Positions 1 to 6,540 are shown, counted from the stretch's first letter. The stretch: DNA of 9,050 bases from Bacteroidota bacterium (GCA_017860335.1 JAFNAU010000086.1:1-9050); one strand, 5' to 3'. Notes: a model not told the origin generated them from the sequence alone. Numbers and translations are program-made.

Positions 1-307
1 TGGTGTATTTAAATTTTATAAAAACAGGAAATTGTATTTCAAATAAATTTTTCCTAAGAATTCCCATTTACAAAGAATTAATTTAATGGATCGGGAATTA
101 AAAGGCCGGGGGTGATTTCTTTCGGAGAACAGATAATCAATAAAGTGTGCCCTAATAGTAATATGATAAAAAACAGGATCTTAATTACTGGGCAAAAACC
201 TTTGTACAAATAAATAAATTGTCTGACACATCGTTTCGATGTTAAGGAAATATAGTTTTTTTTTACCTTGCAGCAAGAACGTTTAACTCTCCGCTATTGT
301 TTTAATA

Positions 308-340
308 TCAGGAATATATATTTAAATATATACATCCTGA
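308..340. repeat. 33-base inverted repeat with an 18-base perfect palindromic core
   Basis: The core at 315-332 (TATATATTTAAATATATA) is its own reverse complement. It is flanked by TCAGGA at 308-313 and TCCTGA at 335-340, which pair with each other; only one base on the left and two on the right break the symmetry. The two-fold symmetry fits an operator for a dimeric regulator or a cruciform. It lies about 120 bases ahead of the kinase-like gene and has no T-tract of terminator type behind it. Function is inferred only from position and symmetry. Confidence 0.6.
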
Positions 341-406
341 CTGTATTATCGAATTGAACAATTATTGCAGGTTTGCGTAAAATACTTCAAAAAGGTCTGT
401 TTAAGG

Positions 407-418
407 TTGTGCGCACAA
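407..418. promoter_or_regulatory. 12-base perfect palindrome (possible operator)
   Basis: TTGTGCGCACAA reads the same on both strands and lies 44 bases before the start codon at 463, in the likely promoter or 5' leader. The GC-rich centre stands out in an AT-rich region. TTGTG/CACAA half-sites occur in several bacterial operator families, but the spacing here does not match one that I can name. Confidence 0.4.
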
Positions 419-448
419 AATTACAGTATTTTGATTAAAAAACATTAT

Positions 449-455
449 AAGGAGG
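449..455 (+). promoter_or_regulatory. Strong Shine-Dalgarno site of the kinase-like gene
   Basis: AAGGAGG lies seven bases before the ATG at 463, which fixes that start. Strong sites of this kind are rare in Bacteroidota, where most genes are translated without one. The surrounding 10 bases (ATAAGGAGGA, 447-456) recur exactly ahead of the Hsp20 gene at 1888-1897. Confidence 0.8.
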
Positions 456-462
456 AAAAAAA

Positions 463-1107
463 ATGAATCAGAATGCACCGTTAATTGTCACAATAAGCCG
501 CGAATTTGGCAGTGGGGGAGCTTATATTGGCCAGCAAATAGCAAAAAAGCTGAATATGTATTATGCCGATTATGAAATTGTAGCGAAAGCTGCTGAACAT
601 TTTTCGGCTAATATTGTGGACGTAGCTTCGCAGGAGGAACGTGTAGAACCTTTGTGGAAGTCACTCTGGAATTTTTACGGTACAGCGGTACCCAACGTGT
701 ATGTTCCTACCCGCCGGATTTTTGCACCGACATCGCAGGAATTGTTCAATGAACAATCTGAAATCATCCGAAAAATTGCAGCCGAGCACTCAGCTGTCAT
801 CATAGGCCGATGCGGATTTTATGTACTGCGCGATTTTCCAAACAGGATAGATATTTGTCTGCATGCCGATATGGAATTCAGAAATCGCCGTCTTCAGGGC
901 TTATACAACATTTCTGAAGAGGAAGCCAACACAATGATAAAGCAGACTGACAAAGAACGCGCCCTTTATATCAATACATTCACCGGAATGGATTGGACCA
1001 ATTCAAGAAATTTTGACCTGACACTGAACACTGGAAAATTAGGAATTAATAAAAGTCTGGAGCTCATTCTTGAATTTATCAGATTGCGTTCTGATATTAC
1101 ATTATAA
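463..1107 (+). CDS. Cytidylate kinase-like family protein
   Basis: This 214-residue protein belongs to the cytidylate-kinase-like P-loop family, small cytoplasmic proteins related to CMP kinase. Near the N-terminus it has the family's glycine-rich segment SREFGSGGAYIG (residues 12-23), which takes the place of a canonical Walker A and lacks the usual GK[ST] lysine. A second conserved segment, AVIIGRCGFYVL, is at 111-122. A basic lid-like helix follows (FRNRRLQ, 139-145), then KQTDKERALYINTFTG (160-175) and the C-terminal W-NSRNFDLTLNTG block (178-191). Length is normal for the family. The start is set by a full Shine-Dalgarno site seven bases upstream. Members are widespread in anaerobes, but the substrate is usually unknown, so CMP phosphorylation should not be assumed. 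No clear terminator follows; the next gene starts 100 bases later, so co-transcription is possible. Confidence 0.88.
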   Translation: MNQNAPLIVTISREFGSGGAYIGQQIAKKLNMYYADYEIVAKAAEHFSANIVDVASQEERVEPLWKSLWNFYGTAVPNVYVPTRRIFAPTSQELFNEQSEIIRKIAAEHSAVIIGRCGFYVLRDFPNRIDICLHADMEFRNRRLQGLYNISEEEANTMIKQTDKERALYINTFTGMDWTNSRNFDLTLNTGKLGINKSLELILEFIRLRSDITL

Positions 1108-1207
1108 AGACTTCCTGTGTTTACCAAGGTATTATTGAATTCTGAAGAATACTGATGTTCAAAGTGATCATTATAAATTTAATATTTCTGTACTGAAAAA
1201 TAAATTC

Positions 1208-1549
1208 ATGAACGGAATAGCGGGTTATGTTACTAAAGAAGGCTTCGGTATTTATGTACACGACAAAATTACCCGGGCAACATTGACTGAAGAATGTAAA
1301 ACGGTTCAACAGTTTATCGACACCTACGGACTTTCAGCTTTACAGATTGGTTTGTTCCTTTATTCGGAGGCTAAAAATGAATTTTTGAAGGTGACACAGG
1401 TGTGTGTAAACTTCAAGGATCGATGTATCGGTGTATATCTCGAAAGAACCGATAGTCATATCACCCCCCTGTATTCTGACCACACAGCCGATAAAGTAAC
1501 AACAAAGAAATCCAAGCACAAAGTACTAAGAAAAAATCATGAGAACTAA
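1208..1549 (+). CDS. Hypothetical protein, 113 residues
   Basis: I do not recognise this family. The product is probably cytoplasmic: there is no signal peptide or membrane segment. Residues 1-95 look like a mixed alpha/beta fold, with a glycine- and aromatic-rich start (MNGIAGYVTKEGFGIYV), a helix around 29-40 and alternating hydrophobic strands around 60-78. The tail (about 97-113) is very basic, with KKSKHK and RKN, and could touch nucleic acid or simply be disordered. No Shine-Dalgarno site precedes the ATG. The end overlaps the next gene by 11 bases, which suggests coupled translation. It sits between a kinase-like gene and a small heat-shock gene on the same strand. Confidence 0.6.
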   Translation: MNGIAGYVTKEGFGIYVHDKITRATLTEECKTVQQFIDTYGLSALQIGLFLYSEAKNEFLKVTQVCVNFKDRCIGVYLERTDSHITPLYSDHTADKVTTKKSKHKVLRKNHEN

Positions 1550-1751
1550 GAAAATTTCAATTGTGGAACATGAGAGGGATGCTGACTATAAAGTTTTTTT
1601 CTGTGAAAAAGAATATGAACAGAAAAATCATCATCTCCTGACTGGAAGTAAACTAACAGTCAGAAACGATCATGCCGATGTAAGGATTATTATTGTAGAA
1701 TACCATAATCGGGCAAATATTAATATCCTGCGAAAGAATTTTCCTGCATAG
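1539..1751 (+). CDS. Small hypothetical protein, 70 residues
   Basis: I do not recognise this protein. It is small and highly charged, rich in His, Lys, Glu and Arg, with no signal peptide or membrane segment. The sequence alternates charged and hydrophobic residues (KISIVEHE, KVFFCEKEYE, VRIIIVEYHN), which suggests a small beta-rich domain. Its ATG lies inside the end of the preceding gene, in another frame, with an 11-base overlap and no Shine-Dalgarno site of its own, so translation may depend on ribosomes finishing the upstream gene. The overlap and sensible composition favour a real gene, but the short length keeps confidence moderate. Confidence 0.5.
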   Translation: MRTKKISIVEHERDADYKVFFCEKEYEQKNHHLLTGSKLTVRNDHADVRIIIVEYHNRANINILRKNFPA

Positions 1752-1783
1752 TGAAGGTATTCCTGGCGATTAATAAAAAAAGA

Positions 1784-1815
1784 TTGACGGGAGCAACAGA
1801 ATTGAGTGTAAATTG
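1784..1815 (+). promoter_or_regulatory. Possible Hsp20 promoter (weak match)
   Basis: TTG at 1784-1786 and TAAATTG at 1809-1815 are 22 bases apart. This resembles the Bacteroidota arrangement of a -33 TTG and a -7 TAnnTTTG, but the -7 element is one T short. It is the best candidate in the 153-base gap before the heat-shock gene. No CIRCE-type inverted repeat is present, so HrcA control is not suggested. Confidence 0.25.
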
Positions 1816-1889
1816 TTTAAATAATACAAATAAGCAAAACCTGAAATAGCAAGCGAGTGAGTTCGAATTAAAAAGCTAAACAAACAAAT

Positions 1890-1896
1890 AAGGAGG
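1890..1896 (+). promoter_or_regulatory. Strong Shine-Dalgarno site of the Hsp20 gene
   Basis: AAGGAGG lies eight bases before the ATG at 1905 and fixes that start. The context ATAAGGAGGA (1888-1897) is identical to the leader of the kinase-like gene at 447-456. Confidence 0.8.
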
Positions 1897-1904
1897 ATCA
1901 AATT

Positions 1905-2348
1905 ATGTCACTGGCTCGATTTACACAATCATCCCTGGACCGCTTTTTTGATAACGATTTATTGGACTGGTCAAACAGGAATTTCTCAAAAACAAACACG
2001 ACATTGCCATCTGTGAATATCCGTGAAAGCAAAGAAGAGTTTCTGATTGATGTTGCGGTTCCGGGTTTTGACAAAAACGACTTCAAAATTGAAGTCAACA
2101 ACGATGTGCTGACCGTTTCTTCCGAAAAACAGGAAGAAAGTGAAACCAAAGATGAAAAGGGTAAGCATGGTGAACGTTACACGAAACGAGAATTCAGCTA
2201 TCAGGCTTTTATACGTTCGTTTACCCTGCCCGACGACGCCGATGCCGATAGAGTCACGGCGAGCTACGACAAAGGAATACTTACAGTTTTGATCCCTAAA
2301 AAAGAAGAAACAAAACCCAAAACTGCACGTATGATCGAGATTAAATAA
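1905..2348 (+). CDS. hsp20: Small heat-shock protein, Hsp20/alpha-crystallin family
   Basis: This 147-residue cytoplasmic chaperone is of the Hsp20 family, which forms oligomers and holds unfolding proteins for later refolding by ATP-dependent chaperones. A short N-terminal arm (1-34, rich in Phe, Asp and Asn) precedes the alpha-crystallin domain (about 35-131). That domain shows the typical VAVPGFDKNDFKIEV segment (50-64), LTVSSEK (69-75) and the closing ASYDKGILTVLIPK motif (119-132). The C-terminal tail carries the I-x-I anchor (IEI, 144-146) used for oligomer assembly. Length and order are standard for bacterial class A members. A full Shine-Dalgarno site supports the start and probably strong translation. 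A perfect 11-bp hairpin follows 14 bases after the stop, so the transcript likely ends here. Heat or stress induction is inferred from the family. Confidence 0.96.
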   Translation: MSLARFTQSSLDRFFDNDLLDWSNRNFSKTNTTLPSVNIRESKEEFLIDVAVPGFDKNDFKIEVNNDVLTVSSEKQEESETKDEKGKHGERYTKREFSYQAFIRSFTLPDDADADRVTASYDKGILTVLIPKKEETKPKTARMIEIK

Positions 2349-2362
2349 AATGTTCACACAAC

Positions 2363-2395
2363 AAGAGGAAGACCGGCTACTGTGTCTTCCTCTTT
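2363..2395 (+). terminator. Hairpin terminator after Hsp20
   Basis: AAGAGGAAGAC (2363-2373) pairs perfectly with GTCTTCCTCTT (2384-2394) around a 10-base loop. The trailing U-tract is short (TTTCGTT), but the 11-bp stem and its position just after the stop codon support a terminator separating Hsp20 from the TPR gene. Confidence 0.8.
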
Positions 2396-2452
2396 CGTTA
2401 TGGGAAAACCTTTTTCGGAAAATACATTTTGAAATACGAATTTACCCATTCA

Positions 2453-3898
2453 ATGAAAAAGTTTATAATCATCACTTTGTTTTTTCCATGTTGTTTGCTT
2501 GCTCAGGATATTCCTTATCGTGACAGTCTGAAAGCAAAACTGAATAATAACCTCACAGATTCGGCTAAATATGTTACATATTTAATTATTAGTGATAATT
2601 ATAATTATAATGACCCCGATTCTGCTGTCTATTATGCTCAGCAATCCATCAGATTTGCCATGAAACACAAAGAAAATCTCCCGCTATGGGTAGACTGGAA
2701 CAGTTACGATGTGCTGGGTAAAGCCTTATGGAACGCAGGAAATTTTCCCAATGCTCAGGAGTGTTTTTTTAAACAAGTTAAACAAAGTGAAGCCATAAAT
2801 GACACAATGGGAATACTTCGTGCAAGTAATAATTTGGGAGGTTTAAATATTGAAGAGGGAAATTATAAAGAAGCTATTCGCTACCTGCGAAGAGGGCTAC
2901 CATTTTATCGCGAACGGGAAGATAAGCTAATGAACTCGTATTTTATTGAGCTGTTTGATTATCTGTGCAGAGCATACGAAAAAACGAATATACTTGATTC
3001 TGCTTTCCATTATGCCCAAATGAGGTTGCAATTAAGTATGAAAAGTTTTGGAAAACAAGCTAATGTCTATTCTGGAATATTGTTTGGTATGATATATTCC
3101 AAAATGGGTCAGCCATTATTGGCGCTGGTGCATTTCCGAACCTACCTGAACGCAGTAAGAAATAATCCAGTACAGGGAAAAGACATCATTGATTGCTATT
3201 ATGAGATGTCTAACCATTTCGAACGGTATCAACAGACCGATTCAGCTATTCATTATGCCATGAAATCATTTGGATTAAGTCAAAAGTGCAAATTTAAAAT
3301 CGATATTCTGGATGCTGCAAGGCAACTTAGCCGTCTTTATGAGTTTACAGGAAATATTGATAGTGCCTTTAAATATCAGACTATCATGATCGCCACAGAA
3401 GAAGAAATGTTCAGCCGTGAAAAGCTGAGCCGGATGAATATGCTTGTGTTCAACGAACAGCTTCGGCAAAAGGAACTGGAGATGGAGAAACAGCATCAGG
3501 CTGAATTACGCAGTCAACGTCTTCAACTCAGCGTACTGGCTATAGTGATTATTGTATTTATAATCGCGTTTCTGTTACTGAGCCGGAGCTTTATTGTGAG
3601 CCAGCGCTTTGTGAGGTCGCTGGGTATCATATTGCTGCTTATCACTTTTGAATATATCGACCAGCTGCTGCACCCCATCATTGCAAATCTGACAAATCAT
3701 ACACCCGTACTGATGCTGCTGATACTGGTTTCGGTAGCGGCTTTGATGGTGCCGTTGCATTACAAACTGGAGAAATGGACGAAATACAAACTGACCGAAA
3801 AAAACAGGCTGATACGACTTAGCAAGGCGAAAAAGATAATCATGGAGACAGAAGAATCCACGGACAGAAAGCGGACAAAACAGGTGCTGACTGAATAG
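2453..3898 (+). CDS. Exported TPR protein with coiled coil and C-terminal membrane segments
   Basis: The start is taken at the ATG at 2453 because it opens directly into a signal peptide (MKKFIIITLFFPCCLLAQ); the TTG at 2429 would add eight unlikely residues. The product has 481 residues. After the signal come about six degenerate TPR units (roughly residues 84-317), with recurring patterns such as D-S-A-hhYA and LGxLNIEEGNYKEAIRYLRRGL. A charged helix follows (about 334-357, FNEQLRQKELEMEKQHQ), likely a coiled coil. Then come hydrophobic segments near 360-380, 389-402 and 418-436, and a basic tail rich in Lys and Arg. Similar TPR-coil-membrane architectures in Bacteroidota often end in a histidine kinase or DNA-binding domain; none is visible here. 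A role in periplasmic sensing or as a protein-interaction scaffold is inferred. FISUMP follows after 45 bases and may be co-transcribed. Confidence 0.82.
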   Translation: MKKFIIITLFFPCCLLAQDIPYRDSLKAKLNNNLTDSAKYVTYLIISDNYNYNDPDSAVYYAQQSIRFAMKHKENLPLWVDWNSYDVLGKALWNAGNFPNAQECFFKQVKQSEAINDTMGILRASNNLGGLNIEEGNYKEAIRYLRRGLPFYREREDKLMNSYFIELFDYLCRAYEKTNILDSAFHYAQMRLQLSMKSFGKQANVYSGILFGMIYSKMGQPLLALVHFRTYLNAVRNNPVQGKDIIDCYYEMSNHFERYQQTDSAIHYAMKSFGLSQKCKFKIDILDAARQLSRLYEFTGNIDSAFKYQTIMIATEEEMFSREKLSRMNMLVFNEQLRQKELEMEKQHQAELRSQRLQLSVLAIVIIVFIIAFLLLSRSFIVSQRFVRSLGIILLLITFEYIDQLLHPIIANLTNHTPVLMLLILVSVAALMVPLHYKLEKWTKYKLTEKNRLIRLSKAKKIIMETEESTDRKRTKQVLTE

Positions 3899-3943
3899 AG
3901 TTTGTAGATACAACTATTAACCCCGACACATAACCTGAATACC

Positions 3944-4537
3944 ATGCGAAACCTAATCATAATACTGCTGCTTATCATGTGCCTGCCAGCACTGCCAGTA
4001 GAAGCGCAGGAGAAGGGAATATTTACAGACAACAGGGACGGGAAAACCTATAAAACTATCACTATCGGTACGCAAACCTGGATGCTCGAAAACCTCGCCT
4101 ACAAAACCGACGCGGGTTGCTGGGCGTATGACAATAATCCTAAGAATATAGCTGTGTACGGATACCTTTACGATTATGCTGCAGCCAATAAAGCTTGTCC
4201 CGATGGATGGCACATTCCGAGTGACGAAGAGTGGAAAATACTGATTAAATCTCAGGGTGATCGTCGTTTTGCAGGCGATAAACTCAAAACCATCACCTGG
4301 AAAAAGTTGGAATCCGAACCCAATAACAAGAGCGGTTTCTCAGCTCTGCCTGGTGGTGAATATGATGCCGATGCACATAAATTTTGGGGTATTGAAGAAT
4401 TAACTTCGTGGTGGTCGGCAACAGCCGTAAATAAGTACACCTATTATGTATATTGTCTGCATTACGATGCCACTGATGTGTCGCAGAATCAGGATTTCGA
4501 TACCAATGGGCATTCGGTAAGGTGTGTGAAGGATTAG
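3944..4537 (+). CDS. Secreted FISUMP-domain protein (Fib_succ_major)
   Basis: This 197-residue protein has a clear Sec signal peptide (residues 1-22, ending PVEAQ) followed by one full FISUMP domain. The domain motifs appear in order: DNRDGKTYKTITIGTQTWMLENL (29-51), GYLYDYAAANKACPDGWHIPSDEEW (73-97), GFSALPGGEY (131-140), SWWSAT (155-160) and a closing GHSVRCVKD (189-197). Conserved cysteines at 59, 85 and 194 are typical. The family is abundant in Fibrobacter and Bacteroidota surface or secreted proteins; its function is not established, though a lectin-like role has been suspected. There is no lipobox cysteine and no T9SS sorting domain, so the mature protein is probably periplasmic or released by another route. 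It starts 45 bases after the TPR gene with no terminator between, which suggests one transcript. Confidence 0.9.
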   Translation: MRNLIIILLLIMCLPALPVEAQEKGIFTDNRDGKTYKTITIGTQTWMLENLAYKTDAGCWAYDNNPKNIAVYGYLYDYAAANKACPDGWHIPSDEEWKILIKSQGDRRFAGDKLKTITWKKLESEPNNKSGFSALPGGEYDADAHKFWGIEELTSWWSATAVNKYTYYVYCLHYDATDVSQNQDFDTNGHSVRCVKD

Positions 4538-4566
4538 TATCTAATTTTCTAAGGATTTATAAATAC

Positions 4567-4605
4567 AACCCCGGTCGGATTATGACATCCAGCCGGGGTT
4601 TCTTT
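4567..4605. terminator. Long hairpin terminator between convergent genes
   Basis: AACCCCGGT (4567-4575) pairs with GCCGGGGTT (4592-4600), with one G-T wobble. After one mismatch, an inner GGAT/ATCC stem (4577-4580 with 4587-4590) closes a six-base loop. TCTTTC follows on the plus strand, so it ends the TPR-FISUMP transcript. It also sits downstream of the minus-strand deacylase gene and could act in both directions, though the minus-strand tail is less T-rich. Confidence 0.85.
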
Positions 4606-4660
4606 CATAAACTTGAGACAATTTTTCACCAGGAAGTTGGGTTTTAAGGTTGTGTGTCGG

Positions 4661-5116
4661 TTAAAAACGTAGCACTTCGGGATTTACCAGTCGTTCGAAG
4701 TCTTCGTATTTCATACGAAGCAGTTCGGTATGTGTTCCAGCATTGAACGCAATTTCAGGTTCTTGCGCGAGTGAATCGGATACATAAACATTCATTCCAT
4801 AGAGATTTCCGAATGGAGGTTCAGCACCAACTTCACATTCGGGGAAAACGTTGGCGAATTCATGTTCAGCGGCAACTTCCACCATGCTTGCTCCCAGCTC
4901 TTCTTTCAGCAGCCGTGTATTTACAAGCCCCGATGCGGGACGAACAGCCATAGCCAGCTTTCCGTCTATTTTCAATATTACGGTTTTGGCAAGTTCCTGA
5001 CCGTGAATATGGGCAGAATGGGCTACTTCATTAGCTGTATACGCTCTTGAATGATGAATTAAGACAAACTTAATCTGATTTTCATTCAGAAAATCAATCA
5101 GTTTCTTTGAAGGCAT
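4661..5116 (-). CDS. YbaK/EbsC family aminoacyl-tRNA deacylase
   Basis: This 151-residue cytoplasmic protein has the YbaK/aminoacyl-tRNA editing fold, which hydrolyses wrongly charged tRNAs in trans. Visible family features are H-S-R-AYTANEVAHSAHIHG (22-39), the conserved lysine in LAKTVILKIDG (Lys44), a VRPASG strand (58-63) and the FPECEVGAEPPFGNLYG loop (91-107) that shapes the substrate pocket. The ending IAFNAGTHTELLRM-YEDF (122-140) is characteristic. Length is normal for a free-standing editing domain. Which amino acid-tRNA pair it edits cannot be told from sequence alone; Cys-tRNA(Pro), Ala-tRNA(Pro) and Ser/Thr substrates all occur among relatives. It is convergent with FISUMP and 293 bases downstream of the SRAP gene on the same strand. 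Confidence 0.9.
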   Translation of the reverse strand: MPSKKLIDFLNENQIKFVLIHHSRAYTANEVAHSAHIHGQELAKTVILKIDGKLAMAVRPASGLVNTRLLKEELGASMVEVAAEHEFANVFPECEVGAEPPFGNLYGMNVYVSDSLAQEPEIAFNAGTHTELLRMKYEDFERLVNPEVLRF

Positions 5117-5409
5117 AATCTTTAAGATTAAAATAGGGTTTAGTAAAATCAGAAATTATTGATTTAAAGCCTAAGCGAAATACAGCTCAGGAATAGGGTC
5201 GGCAGCGCGACCTGGATCATGCCTGTTAAGGCTCTGTTTTTATATTATTAAAACGTTGATCTGTTCAGTTTTGTTCTCGAATATATGTTATTTTAGAATT
5301 CATTCTCATCACTCAGCCAGAGTGTTTGTGTTGTTTGGGAATGAAGTGTTCAATAGATTGAATATCAATGTGTTTAATGATATGAGTTTCCCGAGAATAA
5401 TCTGTCTTT
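5117..5409. other. Gap between deacylase and SRAP genes, with small hairpins
   Basis: No supported gene lies here. Two adjacent small hairpins are visible: GGTCG/CGACC at 5197-5212 (six-base loop) and GCCT/AGGC at 5221-5232, the second followed on the plus strand by TCTGTTTTTAT. A separate inverted repeat TTCAAT-AG-ATTGAA lies at 5349-5362, and CACTC/GAGTG at 5310-5324. In the minus direction this region must hold the end of the SRAP transcript and probably the deacylase promoter. I found no exact TAnnTTTG on the minus strand. Confidence 0.5.
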
Positions 5410-6165
5410 TCAGAACAGTGTCGGAGTGTCTAACTCGGAATACTTTACCGGGTTTAGAATTTCAGGAATATTCCTGTCGAAACTCGGATTTCCTGCCGCT
5501 TTGCTGATGGTATAGGCGTCCATCCTGTTCTCGTCATAAGGTTTGATGAGTGTTTTCAGTTCATCGGGTGATGTGGCTGGATTGAGCCAGCGGTCGGCAG
5601 CTTCATAATCGAGTATCAGAGGCATTCGCTTCTTTACATTGTGAATCAATTCCATAAGTGGATTGGCCGGAGTGGAGATAATACTAAAGGTATCGTGATG
5701 CTCGCCGGTCAAAGGATCTGTCCAACGATCGTAAAGAGAGCCGAGCAGAAAACCGGGTGCATCCTTTGGATGTACGAAGTAGGGATATTTCGCGTTTCTG
5801 AATTCGCGCCATTCGTAGAATCCGCTCACAGGCAGCAAACAGCGCCGGCTGAGTATATTTCTGCGGAACGACGGTTTCTCAAATACAGTTTCACCTACAG
5901 CATTCAACGTCATGTTCTGCAATTCTTCAGCCAGATGTCGGTCTGTAGTCCATTCGGGTATCAGCCCCCAAACCTTCAGGGTCATCTCATCGTCGGTAAT
6001 GACCGGAAGCATGGGGTGAGTAAATCCGCTGACCAGATAGAAGTTGGGTATTTCAGTCTGTAAAGGGTTTCGCTTCTTTTTGCGGATGACGGCAGGCAAA
6101 CTGTTGTAATACTGTTCGGCAGTCATCAGAACCCCGTTTTTCATTATTGCAACTGTAAAACACAT
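5410..6165 (-). CDS. SRAP (SOS response-associated peptidase) family protein, YedK/HMCES-like
   Basis: This 251-residue protein belongs to the SRAP family, which binds abasic sites in single-stranded DNA and forms a thiazolidine crosslink through its N-terminal cysteine, shielding the lesion. The start at 6165 is required because Cys2 (MCFT) must become N-terminal after methionine removal. The other active-site residues appear in place: Asn88 in MTLNAVGET, Glu118 in VSGFYEWRE and His175 in NPLMELIHNVKKRMPLIL. The segment KVWGLIPEW (64-72) is also typical. Length is somewhat above E. coli YedK but common in Bacteroidota, where MCF/MCY replaces the MCGR start. It is transcribed away from the GH8 gene across a 505-base gap. 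No LexA-type box was recognised upstream. Confidence 0.94.
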   Translation of the reverse strand: MCFTVAIMKNGVLMTAEQYYNSLPAVIRKKKRNPLQTEIPNFYLVSGFTHPMLPVITDDEMTLKVWGLIPEWTTDRHLAEELQNMTLNAVGETVFEKPSFRRNILSRRCLLPVSGFYEWREFRNAKYPYFVHPKDAPGFLLGSLYDRWTDPLTGEHHDTFSIISTPANPLMELIHNVKKRMPLILDYEAADRWLNPATSPDELKTLIKPYDENRMDAYTISKAAGNPSFDRNIPEILNPVKYSELDTPTLF

Positions 6166-6249
6166 AACAACTCAGGATTAAAGTTAAAGTATTTATTTCT
6201 ACAAGAAGAAACAGATTTCCGGCTCATTTGGTTCGATAAAGTCTGAATG

Positions 6250-6265
6250 TCGTAATATCGTAATA
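6250..6265. repeat. Two tandem copies of TCGTAATA
   Basis: The 8-base unit is repeated exactly twice, followed by TCAT, about 85 bases upstream of the SRAP start on the minus strand. It could be part of the SRAP promoter region, but two copies are too few to claim a function. Confidence 0.4.
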
Positions 6266-6397
6266 TCATCGGTATACGAACTGAGAATAAATTAAGATTG
6301 AGAGTCTCAACAAAAGCCCTTAAATAGAGGTGTTGTTTTACCTCTGGTTTCCCCGAAAGAGATGAACAGCCTTTACTAACGTGATATTTATTATGGT

Positions 6398-6430
6398 TTG
6401 TTACGATTAATATATTTTTTCTTATTTTTG
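6398..6430 (+). promoter_or_regulatory. Candidate Bacteroidota-type promoter upstream of GH8
   Basis: TATTTTTG at 6423-6430 is an exact match to the -7 consensus TAnnTTTG, and TTG at 6398-6400 (within TTTG) lies 22 bases before it, near the upper end of the usual spacing. Transcription would begin near 6436-6440, giving a leader of about 230 bases before the GH8 start at 6671. Confidence 0.45.
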
Positions 6431-6465
6431 CACTATAAGTATTAATATTTATCAGTTTTGTAGCT

Positions 6466-6504
6466 CTGTTACTTACTTGAAATATCGGTCTCTCGAAGTA
6501 ACAG
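6466..6504 (+). promoter_or_regulatory. Stem-loop in the predicted GH8 leader
   Basis: CTGTTACTT (6466-6474) is perfectly complementary to AAGTAACAG (6496-6504), with a 21-base loop. It begins about 30 bases after the predicted transcription start. A second AT-rich stem follows at 6512-6538. Possible roles are transcript stability, attenuation or a small RNA; none is shown. Confidence 0.35.
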
Positions 6505-6540
6505 GAATGGATCAAAAACACAGGTGGAAATTTTTTGACT

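Larger units (their letters stand above)
1..462. other. Non-coding region upstream of the kinase-like gene
   Basis: No convincing reading frame is present on either strand. The stretch is AT-rich and contains a short hairpin at 228-242 (ACATCG, TTT, CGATGT), a run of nine T at 256-264, a long inverted repeat at 308-340 and a 12-base palindrome at 407-418. I found no exact match to the Bacteroidota -7 box TAnnTTTG here, so the promoter of the next gene is not pinned down. The hairpin at 228-242 is 13 bases from the T-run, too far for a standard terminator of an upstream gene. Confidence 0.7.

Noticed and set aside
133..145. 13-base match ATAATCAATAAAG shared with 6583-6595
   Set aside because: It is AT-rich, short and not extended on either side, so chance is the simplest explanation; no target-site or element structure joins the two sites.
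1752..1904. Possible CIRCE/HrcA operator before Hsp20
   Set aside because: No TTAGCACTC...GAGTGCTAA inverted repeat is present; GAGTGAG at about 1855 has no partner.
1986..2357. 123-residue minus-strand frame
   Set aside because: It is antisense to the Hsp20 gene and rich in Phe because of complementary Lys/Glu codons, a typical shadow pattern.
2590..2612. Short AT-rich near-repeat (ATAATTATAATTATAATG)
   Set aside because: It lies inside the TPR gene and encodes an ordinary Asn-Tyr stretch.
5256..5507. 83-residue plus-strand frame starting with TTG
   Set aside because: It runs antisense into the conserved SRAP C-terminal end, has no ribosome-binding site and no family features.
5641..6063. 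140-residue plus-strand frame
   Set aside because: It lies wholly antisense to the SRAP gene, which has all its active-site residues; it is a shadow frame.
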